The notes under the pieces are model-generated. The model was not told the DNA's origin. It saw only the letters and a list, made by a program, of their open reading frames with translations, and searched no databases. From the NCBI GenBank assembly GCA_964640085.1, contig CAZXFA010000009.1:23450-87449 (forward strand): a stretch of 64,000 bases of DNA, in the 5' to 3' direction. Both the position numbers and the translations under genes were made by a program. Positions 15,565 to 22,655 of this stretch are shown piece after piece. Numbering within the stretch: the first letter of the stretch is position 1; each line of letters opens with the position of its first letter. The stretch is from CAZXFA01 sp964640085 (lineage in GTDB: Bacteria; Actinomycetota; UBA4738; HRBIN12).

Positions 15565-16485
15565 GTGCCGACGAAGGTCCTGCTCGCTGCGCCGCGTGGA
15601 TACTGCGCAGGCGTGGAACGCGCCGTCGAGGCGGTCGAGCGCGCCCTCCAGACCCACGGGGCGCCCGTCTACGTGCGCAAACAGATCGTCCACAACCTCC
15701 ACGTGGTCCGCGATCTCGAATCCAAGGGCGCGGTCTTCGTGGATCGGGAGACCGAGGTACCGGAGGGGGCCGTGGTGGTGCTGTCGGCGCACGGGGTGGC
15801 GCCCGAGGTCTACGACAGCGCGCGCCACCGGGAGCTCTCGGTCCTGGACGCGACGTGCCCGCTCGTGACCAAGGTCCACCTGGAGGCCCGTCGGTTCGCC
15901 GAACGCGGGCGCACGATCCTGCTGATCGGCCACGGCGGGCACGAGGAGGTGGAGGGCACCACCGGTCAGGCCCCGGACCGCACGATCCTCGTCCAGGACG
16001 TGCAGGAGGCCCGCCGGGTGCAGGTCCCGGATCCAGGCAACCTCGCGTACCTCACGCAGACCACCCTGTCGGTCGACGAGACCAACGAGATCCTCGCCGT
16101 GCTCCGGGAGCGGTTCCCTCGCATCGAGGGGCCGCCACGCGAGGACATCTGTTACGCCACCCAGAACCGGCAGGACGCCGTCAAGGAGGTCGCCCGTCGC
16201 GCGGACGTGGTGCTCGTGATCGGCTCGGCCAACTCGTCGAACTCGAACCGGCTCGCCGAGGTGGCCCGGGAGCAGGGCACCCCAGCCCACCTGGTGGACG
16301 ACGAGAGCGAGGTGGATCCGACCTGGCTCGAGGGCGCGGAGGTCGTCGGGCTCACCAGCGGCGCATCCGCCCCCGAGTGGCTCGTGGGGCGGATGGTCGA
16401 CCGGCTCGCTTCGTTGGGGGCTTCCGAGGTCGAGGAGGTGTTCCTGACCGAAGAGCGGGTCCGGTTCTCGGACGTGCGTGTCTGA
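15565..16485 (+). CDS. ispH: 4-hydroxy-3-methylbut-2-enyl diphosphate reductase
   Basis: Last enzyme of the MEP isoprenoid pathway, reducing HMBPP to IPP and DMAPP with a [4Fe-4S] cluster; 306 residues. The three cluster cysteines are Cys14 (APRGYCAGVERAV), Cys98 (DATCPLVTKVH) and Cys196 (ICYATQNRQ). The substrate residues HGVAP, GHGGHEEVEGT and the SSNSNRL loop are intact. The GTG start is fixed by a TACGAT -10 six bases upstream. The gene stands alone and converges with the PhoU/TrkA-C gene. The window contains three further ferredoxin or Fe-S carrier genes that could serve it, though not linked. Confidence 0.95.
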   Translation: MPTKVLLAAPRGYCAGVERAVEAVERALQTHGAPVYVRKQIVHNLHVVRDLESKGAVFVDRETEVPEGAVVVLSAHGVAPEVYDSARHRELSVLDATCPLVTKVHLEARRFAERGRTILLIGHGGHEEVEGTTGQAPDRTILVQDVQEARRVQVPDPGNLAYLTQTTLSVDETNEILAVLRERFPRIEGPPREDICYATQNRQDAVKEVARRADVVLVIGSANSSNSNRLAEVAREQGTPAHLVDDESEVDPTWLEGAEVVGLTSGASAPEWLVGRMVDRLASLGASEVEEVFLTEERVRFSDVRV

Positions 16486-16491
16486 GGAGGC

Positions 16492-17688
16492 TCAGCTCAC
16501 CTCGGCGGCCGAGGGCGCGGTCCGGCAGAGGGCTTCCAGCGCCTCGGCCCCGTCCTCCGGACCGACGGCGATCAGCCGGTCGCCGGCGCGGAGCGTGAAG
16601 GGACCTCGCGGCCGGTAGATCCAGCGCGGACCCCGCTGGATGGCCAGGACGAACATCCCGGTCTCGGTCTCCAGCTGAAGGTCCCGGAGCGTCCGGCCGT
16701 CGGCTGGCGTCCCCGGGTCGATGAGTGTCTCGGCGCTCGTCTCCTCGGTCTCCTCCAGCGCCATCTGCACTACCGGGTGGAGGGGCTCCCCGTGCTCCAC
16801 GTACCAGGTCATGTCGCGGGCCGCGTCGCACATCGACTCGCTCGCGCTGGCCAGGCGCAGGAGCCCCCGGAGCTCGTCGGGGTCCCGTGCCTCCGGTGCC
16901 GCGCGGAGCACCCAGGACTCGAGCTCGTCGTGCAGCATGTCGCTCCGCGCCTCGAGCGCGGCCACCTCGGCCGCGAGCGCCCGGTTGTTGAACAGCAGGG
17001 ATGAGTACGCGAGTCCCACCGTCGCCTCGGAGAGATCCTTCAGCTCGACCAGGATGTCCACCGCGCGGTCGAGCTCGGACAGCGGAGGCGCGTCCTCGCC
17101 GGGCGGCGCGGGCAGGGGTGGGGCGCCGGCCAATCCGCGGAGCAGGTTCACGCCCTCCTCCGGGCCTCGAGCCAGGAGGACGTCTCCCTCGGAAAGCACG
17201 TCGTCGGGGCCCGGATCGAACTCCCACTCCGTGCCGCTGCGGATGGCCATGACCCACATCCCTGTCTCGGTCGGGAGTGAGAGGTCCCGGAGCGACCGCC
17301 CGATCACCTCGGCGTCCTCGCGGACCTTGACCCGGGCGGTCATCTCGTCCGCATGTCGGAGGTCTCGCCGGAGCGCGTCGGGGATCCCCAGGTGCACCGC
17401 CACCACCCGAGCGATGTCCGACGCGGCGTCGCCGATCTGCTCGATCGCGTCCGCGATCCACAGCACGCCCGCCATCCCTTCGGCGTCTTCGGGGCTGCGG
17501 GCGGCGAGCATCGCCGTCGTCCGCAGGCGGCGGAGATGGCCGATCATCCGCTCTTCGAGACGCTCGACCTCCTGGGCGAGCTTCTCCTCTTCGAAGAAGA
17601 CGGCCGCGTAGGCCAGGTCGACCATGAGCTCCGAGGCGTCCTTCGCCTCGACGAGGAGGTCCTTGACGTTCCTCGGTTCCTCATCCAT
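16492..17688 (-). CDS. Tandem PhoU-TrkA_C domain protein, partner of MgtE-like transporter
   Basis: Cytoplasmic protein of 398 residues with an obvious internal duplication. Each half has a PhoU-like helical segment (about 1-100 and 205-305: DLLVEAKDASELMVDLAYAAVFF and DILVELKDLSEATVGLAYSSLLF) followed by an RCK_C/TrkA_C domain (about 128-190 and 325-390: RDLSLPTETGMWVMAIRSG and RDLQLETETGMFVLAIQRG). TrkA_C domains bind small ligands and gate ion transport. Its start overlaps the end of the MgtE-like gene by eight bases, so the pair probably forms one gated cation channel system. The bound ligand is unknown. Confidence 0.85.
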   Translation of the reverse strand: MDEEPRNVKDLLVEAKDASELMVDLAYAAVFFEEEKLAQEVERLEERMIGHLRRLRTTAMLAARSPEDAEGMAGVLWIADAIEQIGDAASDIARVVAVHLGIPDALRRDLRHADEMTARVKVREDAEVIGRSLRDLSLPTETGMWVMAIRSGTEWEFDPGPDDVLSEGDVLLARGPEEGVNLLRGLAGAPPLPAPPGEDAPPLSELDRAVDILVELKDLSEATVGLAYSSLLFNNRALAAEVAALEARSDMLHDELESWVLRAAPEARDPDELRGLLRLASASESMCDAARDMTWYVEHGEPLHPVVQMALEETEETSAETLIDPGTPADGRTLRDLQLETETGMFVLAIQRGPRWIYRPRGPFTLRAGDRLIAVGPEDGAEALEALCRTAPSAAEVS

Positions 17689-18913
17689 GGATCGTCACTC
17701 CCGATACTGACATGGCGAACAGCACCGCGCCCACCCCCGCCAGGTCCAGGAGGCTGGTGATGATCGGGACCCCGTGGTTGTCCGGATCCAGGCCGAACCG
17801 GGAGGTCACGACGGCCACGTAGTAGCCGGCTCCGAGGGTGATGGGCATCACGAGCGCACCGGCGAACAGCGTCCCGCTGATCATCGTCCCGGCGCCGGGA
17901 TGGGCCAACCCCGTCACGTTCGCCAGCCCGAGCGCAGTGGCCCCGATCGCGGTGAACACGGCGAAGCCCGCCATGACGACCAGACCGGCGTCGACGATCG
18001 CCGGGGGCTCGGGGCGTCCCCGCGGCGTGATCACGCCGAGCTGGAGCTTGGAGGATAGCCGGGACGACAGGATGCCGCCGAGCGCCCCCGCCTGGGACAC
18101 GAACGGGGGGATCATGATCAGGATCGCGGGTGCGGCCTCGAGCGAAAGCCGCCTGGCCTCCAGCAGCGCGCCCGCGAAGATGTCCAACAGGGGCACGAGG
18201 GTGATCACCCCCACCATCTCCACGAGGATCCGGCGGGTGGGTTGGTCGGTGCCGAAGCTCCGGACGAGGGCGACGAGGGCGAGCGCGGTGCACGCCCCTG
18301 CGACGATCGCGTTGGAGCCCGCGCTGCGCGGGATGAAGCTGGCCGCGAACAACGCGGGCAGGGTGACCATGTCCCCGATCGCGGTGACCATCGGGGTGGC
18401 CACGGCGTCCAAGTCCCACCCCCGCCGGTAGGAAAGCACCGAGATCCCGATCGTGACGAGGAGGATCACCGCCGAGGCGAGCGCGCCGCCGATCACCGAG
18501 ATCGTAACGAGGTCCCAGAACGAGATCGTGCGCTCGCCGAACGCCGCCGCTACGACCTTGGCCATCCCGGCCAGGTAGAGGGACGAGACGAAGGTGGAGA
18601 GGACGCCGACCTCGACGTTGCGGGCCAACAGCCCGCCGCGACGCAGGTTGGCCTCGAACAGACCGGCGTGGATCCCCGTCCCCAGCCGAGCCCCGATCGC
18701 CCCGAAGATCGTCCCCCGCATCCCGACCGAGGCGGGGATCAGGACCAGGAGCCCGGGGAGCCTGTTCAGGGTGTCGGTGATCGAGCCGAGGATCAGACCC
18801 GCGACGAAGGAGGCGGCAGTCGACAGGACGAGCGCGACCGAGCCCTGCCGGAGCGTTCGACGCTCCGCCCGCAGGGTTGCCCAGATGCGACGGGCGCGTG
18901 GACGCAGGGCCAT
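17681..18913 (-). CDS. MgtE-like divalent cation transporter with two membrane domains
   Basis: Integral membrane protein of 410 residues with about ten helices in two similar halves, each resembling the MgtE/SLC41 membrane domain (LGSITDTLNRLPGLLVLIPASVGMRGTIFGAIGARLGTG near residue 40-80 and AILIMIPPFVSQAGALGGILSSRLSSKLQLG near 265-295). It lacks the cytoplasmic CBS regulatory domain of classical MgtE, whose role may be taken by the overlapping PhoU-TrkA_C protein. Mg2+ is the likely but unproved substrate. A CATACT at about 18980 on the minus strand could be its -10, giving a leader of about 65 bases. Confidence 0.85.
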   Translation of the reverse strand: MALRPRARRIWATLRAERRTLRQGSVALVLSTAASFVAGLILGSITDTLNRLPGLLVLIPASVGMRGTIFGAIGARLGTGIHAGLFEANLRRGGLLARNVEVGVLSTFVSSLYLAGMAKVVAAAFGERTISFWDLVTISVIGGALASAVILLVTIGISVLSYRRGWDLDAVATPMVTAIGDMVTLPALFAASFIPRSAGSNAIVAGACTALALVALVRSFGTDQPTRRILVEMVGVITLVPLLDIFAGALLEARRLSLEAAPAILIMIPPFVSQAGALGGILSSRLSSKLQLGVITPRGRPEPPAIVDAGLVVMAGFAVFTAIGATALGLANVTGLAHPGAGTMISGTLFAGALVMPITLGAGYYVAVVTSRFGLDPDNHGVPIITSLLDLAGVGAVLFAMSVSGVTIHG

Positions 18914-18992
18914 AACGGTTCGCTCATCGGGTCCTTACCGCGGCTCGAGGATCGGTGCCCCGGAGGGGCAGCCCGTGGCAGTATGCGCCCGC

Positions 18993-19015
18993 CCGAGGTT
19001 GCGGGACAACCTCGG
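18993..19015. terminator. 9-bp stem-loop between glycosylase and MgtE-like genes
   Basis: CCGAGGTTG and CAACCTCGG flank a 5-base loop. It lies 21 bases after the stop of the DNA glycosylase gene on the minus strand and before the presumed promoter of the transporter gene. No T-tract follows. Confidence 0.6.
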
Positions 19016-19036
19016 AGGGGCGCCCGGCTCCTGGGC

Positions 19037-19957
19037 TCAGTCCACCCAGTCGCGCGTGAGGAAGAGCCAGAAGGCGAGGCCCGCGTAGGGCCCGTAACGG
19101 CGGAACCGCCGCAGGATCGTCGCGTCGGAGACCGTCCGGCGACCCACGTTCTTCGCGAACGTGGGTCGCGTCCACGAGTCCAGGATCAGCCGGTGGTACC
19201 GCCCGAGGGTCATCATGATGTGGGCAGCCGCGTACGGGCCCACGCCGGGGAGCGCGAGCAGCCGTGCCTCGAGCTCCTCGTCGGGCAGCTCGTCGGCGGA
19301 GGCGGTCCCCAGCGCCTCGAGATCCAGCTCCCCGTCGGCAATCGATCGGGCGAGCGAGACCAGATAGGCGCCGCGGTAGCCGGCCCTGGCGACGTCCCGA
19401 TAGAAGGCCTCGCCGGCCTCCGCCATCGCGTGGGGCGTGGGGAAGGCCCGGCCCCACGGACCTTCCGGCCGAGCGCCGATCGCCGGCTCCCCCAGGTGCT
19501 CGACGATCGCGTGGACCATCCGCCTGGTGGCCGACCAGGCGCAGTTCGTGGTGCAGATCGTCTTGACGACGTCCTCGAAGACTGTGGGGCTGCGGACCAT
19601 CCGTCCGGCACCGGTCGTGACCCATGACAGATCGGCATCGTCCGCGGCCACGGCGTAGAAGGGCGAGAGGTCAGCGTCCAGGCGGAGGACGTGCCGGATC
19701 CGGTCGAGCAGATCCTCGACCAAGCCGTCTGGAGCCCGGGGCCCCAGGATCGTCACCCGTGCGTGCCGGTTCCGGCCCGCCTCGATGCGAACGGTGCGGG
19801 GACGGCCTCGCCGCGGGCGCAGGGTGATCTGGGTCGCCCGGTAGTCCGGGTCCGGGCGCATCGGCGGCAGGTCCACGAAGCCGTGGGAGTTCAGCGTTCG
19901 GACCAGATCCACCGGCTCACGGCCAGCGCCGACGAGCCGCAGCTCACGTGTCGTCAT
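19037..19957 (-). CDS. HhH-GPD family DNA glycosylase (AlkA/OGG-like)
   Basis: Base-excision repair protein of 306 residues. The helix-hairpin-helix and Gly/Pro-rich loop with the catalytic Asp are visible near the C-terminus: LLALPGVGPYAAAHIMMTLGRYHRLILDSW (about 228-258), where LPGVGPYAA is the HhH and the Asp in LILDSW the likely catalytic residue. A helical core (TVFEDVVKTICTTNCAWSATRRMV) precedes it, as in AlkA and OGG1. No [4Fe-4S] cysteines follow. Its start overlaps the CGNR regulator by 14 bases. A perfect 13-bp inverted repeat lies inside the 3' part of the gene. Alkylated purines are a plausible substrate. Confidence 0.85.
   Translation of the reverse strand: MTTRELRLVGAGREPVDLVRTLNSHGFVDLPPMRPDPDYRATQITLRPRRGRPRTVRIEAGRNRHARVTILGPRAPDGLVEDLLDRIRHVLRLDADLSPFYAVAADDADLSWVTTGAGRMVRSPTVFEDVVKTICTTNCAWSATRRMVHAIVEHLGEPAIGARPEGPWGRAFPTPHAMAEAGEAFYRDVARAGYRGAYLVSLARSIADGELDLEALGTASADELPDEELEARLLALPGVGPYAAAHIMMTLGRYHRLILDSWTRPTFAKNVGRRTVSDATILRRFRRYGPYAGLAFWLFLTRDWVD
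19139..19169. repeat. 13-bp perfect inverted repeat inside the glycosylase gene
   Basis: GCGACCCACGTTC, a 5-base spacer (TTCGC) and GAACGTGGGTCGC. It encodes residues around FAKNVG of the glycosylase, so it is both coding and able to form a strong stem. Confidence 0.85.
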
Positions 19958-20522
19958 GCGACCGCTGGCGCTCGCGCCAGGCCCGGACCTTGGCTCGGTT
20001 CCCGCAGGAGGCCATCGAGCACCACCGCCCCGAGTGGTTCTTCGAGCGGTCGAAGAAGACCGCGCGGCAGTCCTGGTTGGCGCACTGCTTCAGGTGGGAC
20101 CAGGTGCCGTCGAAGCGCGCGAGGAACGCGATCGCGACCAGCCGGCCGAGCGCGCCGGCCACGCCGCCCTCCGCCGGGACGAGAACCGGGTCTCCGTAGG
20201 CGAAGTGGGGATGGAGCCCCGCGGCCTCGGAGACCGCGTCCAGCTCGGAGGCCGCCTCCCAGGGCGGTGCCTGGCCCTCCTCCGTGAGGACCAGCTGGCG
20301 GAGGGCGCCGGCCAGCCGGAGCGCCTGGCGGTGCTCGCGTGGGCCGAACCGGGCCCCGGATGGGATCAGCCCACGGTCCACCAGGAAGGCGCGGACCATC
20401 TCCGGCGGTGGCTCGACCGTCCGACCCCGCGGGTCGTGCTGGTGCAGGTTCACGAACCGCTGGACCAGCTCGAGATCCCCCGGCGCCGGGGCCGTGTCGT
20501 CGTGCTCGCGGATGTCGATCAT
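19944..20522 (-). CDS. CGNR zinc-finger / ABATE-domain protein, putative regulator
   Basis: Protein of 192 residues. The N-terminal ABATE stress-sensor domain (about 15-130) is followed by a CGNR zinc finger: CANQDCRAVFFDRSKNHSGRWCSMASCGNRAKV (about 147-179), with four Cys and the name-giving CGNR motif; this module is thought to bind DNA. It is divergent to the iron-box promoter at 20555-20583 and overlaps the glycosylase start by 14 bases. A TATCAT on the minus strand (20533-20538) lies ten bases before the ATG. Confidence 0.88.
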   Translation of the reverse strand: MIDIREHDDTAPAPGDLELVQRFVNLHQHDPRGRTVEPPPEMVRAFLVDRGLIPSGARFGPREHRQALRLAGALRQLVLTEEGQAPPWEAASELDAVSEAAGLHPHFAYGDPVLVPAEGGVAGALGRLVAIAFLARFDGTWSHLKQCANQDCRAVFFDRSKNHSGRWCSMASCGNRAKVRAWRERQRSHDDT

Positions 20523-20532
20523 GCCGGGTCCG

Positions 20533-20538
20533 ATGATA
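20533..20538 (-). promoter_or_regulatory. Candidate -10 of the CGNR regulator gene
   Basis: TATCAT on the minus strand, ten bases before the ATG at 20522. It lies 20 bases from the IdeR-like box, which could therefore affect both directions. Confidence 0.45.
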
Positions 20539-20554
20539 CACCAACGAAGTGAGG

Positions 20555-20583
20555 TTGACTGGTTATCCTAACCTGTGTATCCT
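20555..20583 (+). promoter_or_regulatory. Sigma-70-type promoter TTGACT-N17-TATCCT
   Basis: -35 TTGACT (20555-20560), 17-base spacer and -10 TATCCT (20578-20583). It is the best classical promoter in the window and drives two tiny reading frames starting at 20621 and 20800. Confidence 0.75.
20558..20576. promoter_or_regulatory. IdeR/DtxR-like iron box in the promoter spacer
   Basis: ACTGGTTATCCTAACCTGT matches 13 of 19 positions of the DtxR/IdeR consensus TTAGGTTAGCCTAACCTAA, including GGTTA and CCTAACCT. Its core GGTTA-TCC-TAACC is a perfect palindrome. It fills the -35/-10 spacer, an ideal place for an iron-dependent repressor. Confidence 0.65.
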
Positions 20584-20620
20584 TCTTCGCAGGTTACGAT
20601 CAACGGAGGAGGTGGACGGC

Positions 20621-20803
20621 GTGATGGGCCCGACGAACCACGCGATCGGCCGCGAGCTGGCCGTCGAGCGGATTCAGCGGCTCCGGGCGGAGGGCGCCGG
20701 CGGGGGACCGAGAGTGCGACGCCGCCGCCAGCCGCCGCGGATCGCCGGGATGGCTCGGACCGCGAGCGCCGAACCTCGACTCCTGCGTGCGGAGGGGAGA
20801 TGA
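20621..20803 (+). CDS. Small basic protein of unknown function
   Basis: Reading frame of 60 residues, rich in Arg and Ala (VMGPTNHAIGRELAVERIQRLRAEG, then a basic Pro/Arg part). I do not recognise it. GGAGGAGG lies eight bases before the GTG at 20621; an ATG follows at 20624. Support comes from the strong promoter, the ribosome-binding site and the ATGA overlap with the next small gene. The N-terminal helix could be amphipathic. If the overlying iron box is real, the gene is iron-responsive. Confidence 0.5.
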   Translation: MMGPTNHAIGRELAVERIQRLRAEGAGGGPRVRRRRQPPRIAGMARTASAEPRLLRAEGR

Positions 20804-20955
20804 GGGGGATGGAGGTGCTGGGTTCGATCGTCCTGGGGCTGGCCGTGGTGGGTCTATGGGTTGCAGCGGCGCTGTTCGGACGCGACACGCGCGACGGCGG
20901 GGACTGGCTCGTCCGCACGAACCTGCGCGGACGCCCCGCCCGGCTCGGCGACTGA
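20800..20955 (+). CDS. Small single-pass membrane protein
   Basis: Protein of 51 residues with one transmembrane helix (about 5-25, VLGSIVLGLAVVGLWVAAALFG) and a basic tail DWLVRTNLRGRPARLGD. The ATG at 20800 overlaps the stop of the upstream small gene (ATGA) and GGAGGGG precedes it. Function is unknown; membrane proteins this short often regulate a larger partner. It shares the promoter with the iron-box-like operator. Confidence 0.6.
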   Translation: MRGMEVLGSIVLGLAVVGLWVAAALFGRDTRDGGDWLVRTNLRGRPARLGD

Positions 20956-20968
20956 CCACAGCTCCGGG

Positions 20969-20974
20969 TACCCT
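20969..20974 (+). promoter_or_regulatory. Leaderless -10 of the HesB-like gene
   Basis: TACCCT, seven bases, then the GTG at 20982; no ribosome-binding site. Confidence 0.6.
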
Positions 20975-20981
20975 CGTCGGC

Positions 20982-21266
20982 GTGGGCATACGGTTCACCG
21001 AGTGGGCCTCCGAGATCCTCCAGCGCTCCCACGCAGCGGCCCGGCGTTTCAACCCACGGGCCACCGTGCGGATGCATCGGGACGGCGACCGTGTCGTGTT
21101 CACGCTCGCCGACGAGCCGGTCGAGGGCGACGAGCTGGTGAGTGGGGAGGGGTTCGAGCTCCTCGTCGAGCCGGGCCTGGAGGGCACCGTGGACGTCGTG
21201 GAGCCCCACGACCGGCTGATCCTCCGTCCACCCGGCGACCGGGAGCGCAGCGCCCGGTCCCACTGA
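20982..21266 (+). CDS. HesB/IscA-like fold protein without cysteines
   Basis: Protein of 94 residues whose second half (VSGEGFELLVEPGLEGTVDVVEPHDRLILRP) resembles the beta-rich core of HesB/IscA-type proteins. It contains no Cys, so it cannot carry an Fe-S cluster in the usual way. It starts at a GTG behind a TACCCT. It lies just downstream of the iron-box operon, which makes an iron-related role attractive but unproved. The N-terminus (TEWASEILQRSHAAARRF) is a basic helix. Confidence 0.6.
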   Translation: MGIRFTEWASEILQRSHAAARRFNPRATVRMHRDGDRVVFTLADEPVEGDELVSGEGFELLVEPGLEGTVDVVEPHDRLILRPPGDRERSARSH

Positions 21267-21288
21267 CCGAGCTCCCCGTCGCCCGGTC

Positions 21289-21294
21289 TAGACT
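21289..21294 (+). promoter_or_regulatory. Candidate -10 before a mini-ORF and the Mur-ligase-tail-like gene
   Basis: TAGACT, ten bases before an ATG at 21305 that opens an 18-codon frame ending at 21361. The TGA of that frame overlaps the ATG at 21361 (TGATG). Confidence 0.4.
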
Positions 21295-21360
21295 TCTGGC
21301 CACGATGACCGCCGCCGATCCCTCCCCGCCGCTGCGTCCGCTCCCGGGCTCGGGCCGGTG

Positions 21361-21696
21361 ATGCTGGTGGGCGGGGCCGAGGACAAGGTCCGGCACATGG
21401 TCGTGCTGTCCCGTTCCGCCGATCTCGTCGGGAGGAGGCATGGCCACGTGGTCGTGGGCGCTCGCGCGGGCCACGTCGAGGTCGTGCTCGACGAGATGGG
21501 GGCCACTCGGAAGGCGCTCGACCGATCGCGGCCCGGCGACCTCGTCGTGCTCTGCGTCGATTACGCGACCGAGGTGTTCAAGGAGCTCGAGCGCCGGCGC
21601 TCGCTCGCCGCGCCGACCATCATGGCCTCCGGCAACGGCGACGGGCAGGTCGTGACGGCGGGCGGCGACCCGGACCTGCTGAACCTCGAGCGCTGA
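21361..21696 (+). CDS. Stand-alone protein resembling the C-terminal tail of Mur-ligase-family enzymes
   Basis: Protein of 111 residues. The stretch DEMGATRKALDRSRPGDLVVLCVDYATEVFKELERR (about 45-80) is similar to DELSALRAMLQRSRRGDVVAVTALGMRAEVFAWL near the end of the Mur-ligase-family gene at 22656-24352, and to the last part of cyanophycin-synthetase-like enzymes. No nucleotide-binding motif is present. It may have arisen by partial duplication and now act alone, or be a remnant. The start is coupled to an upstream 18-codon frame by TGATG; a GTG at 21358 is also in frame. Confidence 0.6.
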   Translation: MLVGGAEDKVRHMVVLSRSADLVGRRHGHVVVGARAGHVEVVLDEMGATRKALDRSRPGDLVVLCVDYATEVFKELERRRSLAAPTIMASGNGDGQVVTAGGDPDLLNLER

Positions 21697-21698
21697 GG

Positions 21699-22034
21699 GT
21701 GGACCCGGACGCGACGCGAGCGGCGCTGGAGCACGAGCGCGACGCGCTGCGGTCCCAGCTCGCCGAGCTCACGGCCGCGCCACCGGACCCGGTCGGCGCG
21801 GTCTCGTTCGGCAAACGCGTCGGGGAGGGCACGACGCAGGCGGTCGAGCGGATCGCTCAGGTCGATGCCGCGAGGAACCTGGACGCGAAGCTCCGGGACG
21901 TCGACCGCGCGCTGGCGAAGCTCCACGAGGGCAGCTACGGCGCCTGTGACCGCTGCGACGGGGCGATCTCGCCCGAGCGCCTCGATGCGATCCCGTGGGC
22001 GGTGCTGTGCGTCCGATGTGCGTCGGCGCGGTGA
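21699..22034 (+). CDS. DksA/TraR-type C4 zinc-finger protein
   Basis: Protein of 111 residues with a coiled N-terminal helix pair (about 5-75) and a C-terminal zinc finger C-x2-C-x17-C-x2-C (CDRCDG...LCVRC, about 83-107). DksA-type proteins bind in the secondary channel of RNA polymerase; family members of this size are often stress-related. The acidic tip residues of DksA are not obvious here. Starts at a GTG two bases after the previous gene, so probably the same transcript. Confidence 0.85.
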   Translation: MDPDATRAALEHERDALRSQLAELTAAPPDPVGAVSFGKRVGEGTTQAVERIAQVDAARNLDAKLRDVDRALAKLHEGSYGACDRCDGAISPERLDAIPWAVLCVRCASAR

Positions 22035-22038
22035 ACCG

Positions 22039-22605
22039 CTACGAGGGCTCGTTCCCGGGGCGCCACTTGATGCTGCATCCGGCGCTCGGCCGCTGATCCT
22101 CCGGGACCGGTCGACCCTCGAGGACCGCGTCGATCGCGGCCCGCAAGTCTTCGCCCGTCACCGGGATCCCGTTCCCCGGCCGGCTCGCGTCGAGCTGCCC
22201 ACGGTAGACGAGTCGCCGGTCCGCGTCGTAGAGGAAGAGGTCCGGCGTGCACGCGGCCCCGTATGCCTTCGCGACCTCTTGGGTCTCGTCGAACAGGTAC
22301 GGGAACCGGTAGCCCGCCTCACGCGCCTCTTCAGCGAGGCTCTCGGGCGCGTCCTCCGGGTACGCCTCGGGGTCGTTCGGGCTGATCGCCACGATGCCGA
22401 GGTCCGTGGCGGCGTGGTCGGTGCCGATCCGCGCGATCCCCTCGCGCACGTGCGCGACGTACGGACAGTGACGGCAGATGAACATCACCAGCAGCGCCCG
22501 GCGGTCGGCGAAGTCCTCGATCCGCACCGTCCGCCCGCTCGTGACGTCCGGGAGAGCGAACGGCGGAGCCTGGCTGCCGAGCGTCGTCATCGTCGAGGAT
22601 GCCAT
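22039..22605 (-). CDS. Thioredoxin-fold peroxiredoxin-like (AhpC/TSA) protein
   Basis: Cytoplasmic protein of 188 residues. PPFALPDVTSGRTVRIEDF leads into LLVMFICRHCPYVAHV, with a C-x2-C active site at about 49-52, then ISPNDPEAYPEDAPESLAEEA and FPYLFDETQEVAKAYGAACTPDLFLYDADRRLVYRGQLD. This is the pattern of the widespread thioredoxin family proteins annotated as AhpC/TSA. The ATG at 22605 is preceded by GGGAGG. Probably reduces peroxides or protein disulfides. No partner reductase is adjacent. Confidence 0.87.
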   Translation of the reverse strand: MASSTMTTLGSQAPPFALPDVTSGRTVRIEDFADRRALLVMFICRHCPYVAHVREGIARIGTDHAATDLGIVAISPNDPEAYPEDAPESLAEEAREAGYRFPYLFDETQEVAKAYGAACTPDLFLYDADRRLVYRGQLDASRPGNGIPVTGEDLRAAIDAVLEGRPVPEDQRPSAGCSIKWRPGNEPS

Positions 22606-22655
22606 GGTCGATCCTCCCGCTTCCGGCCCTCTTCCGATGCTACCGGCGTTCCGCG

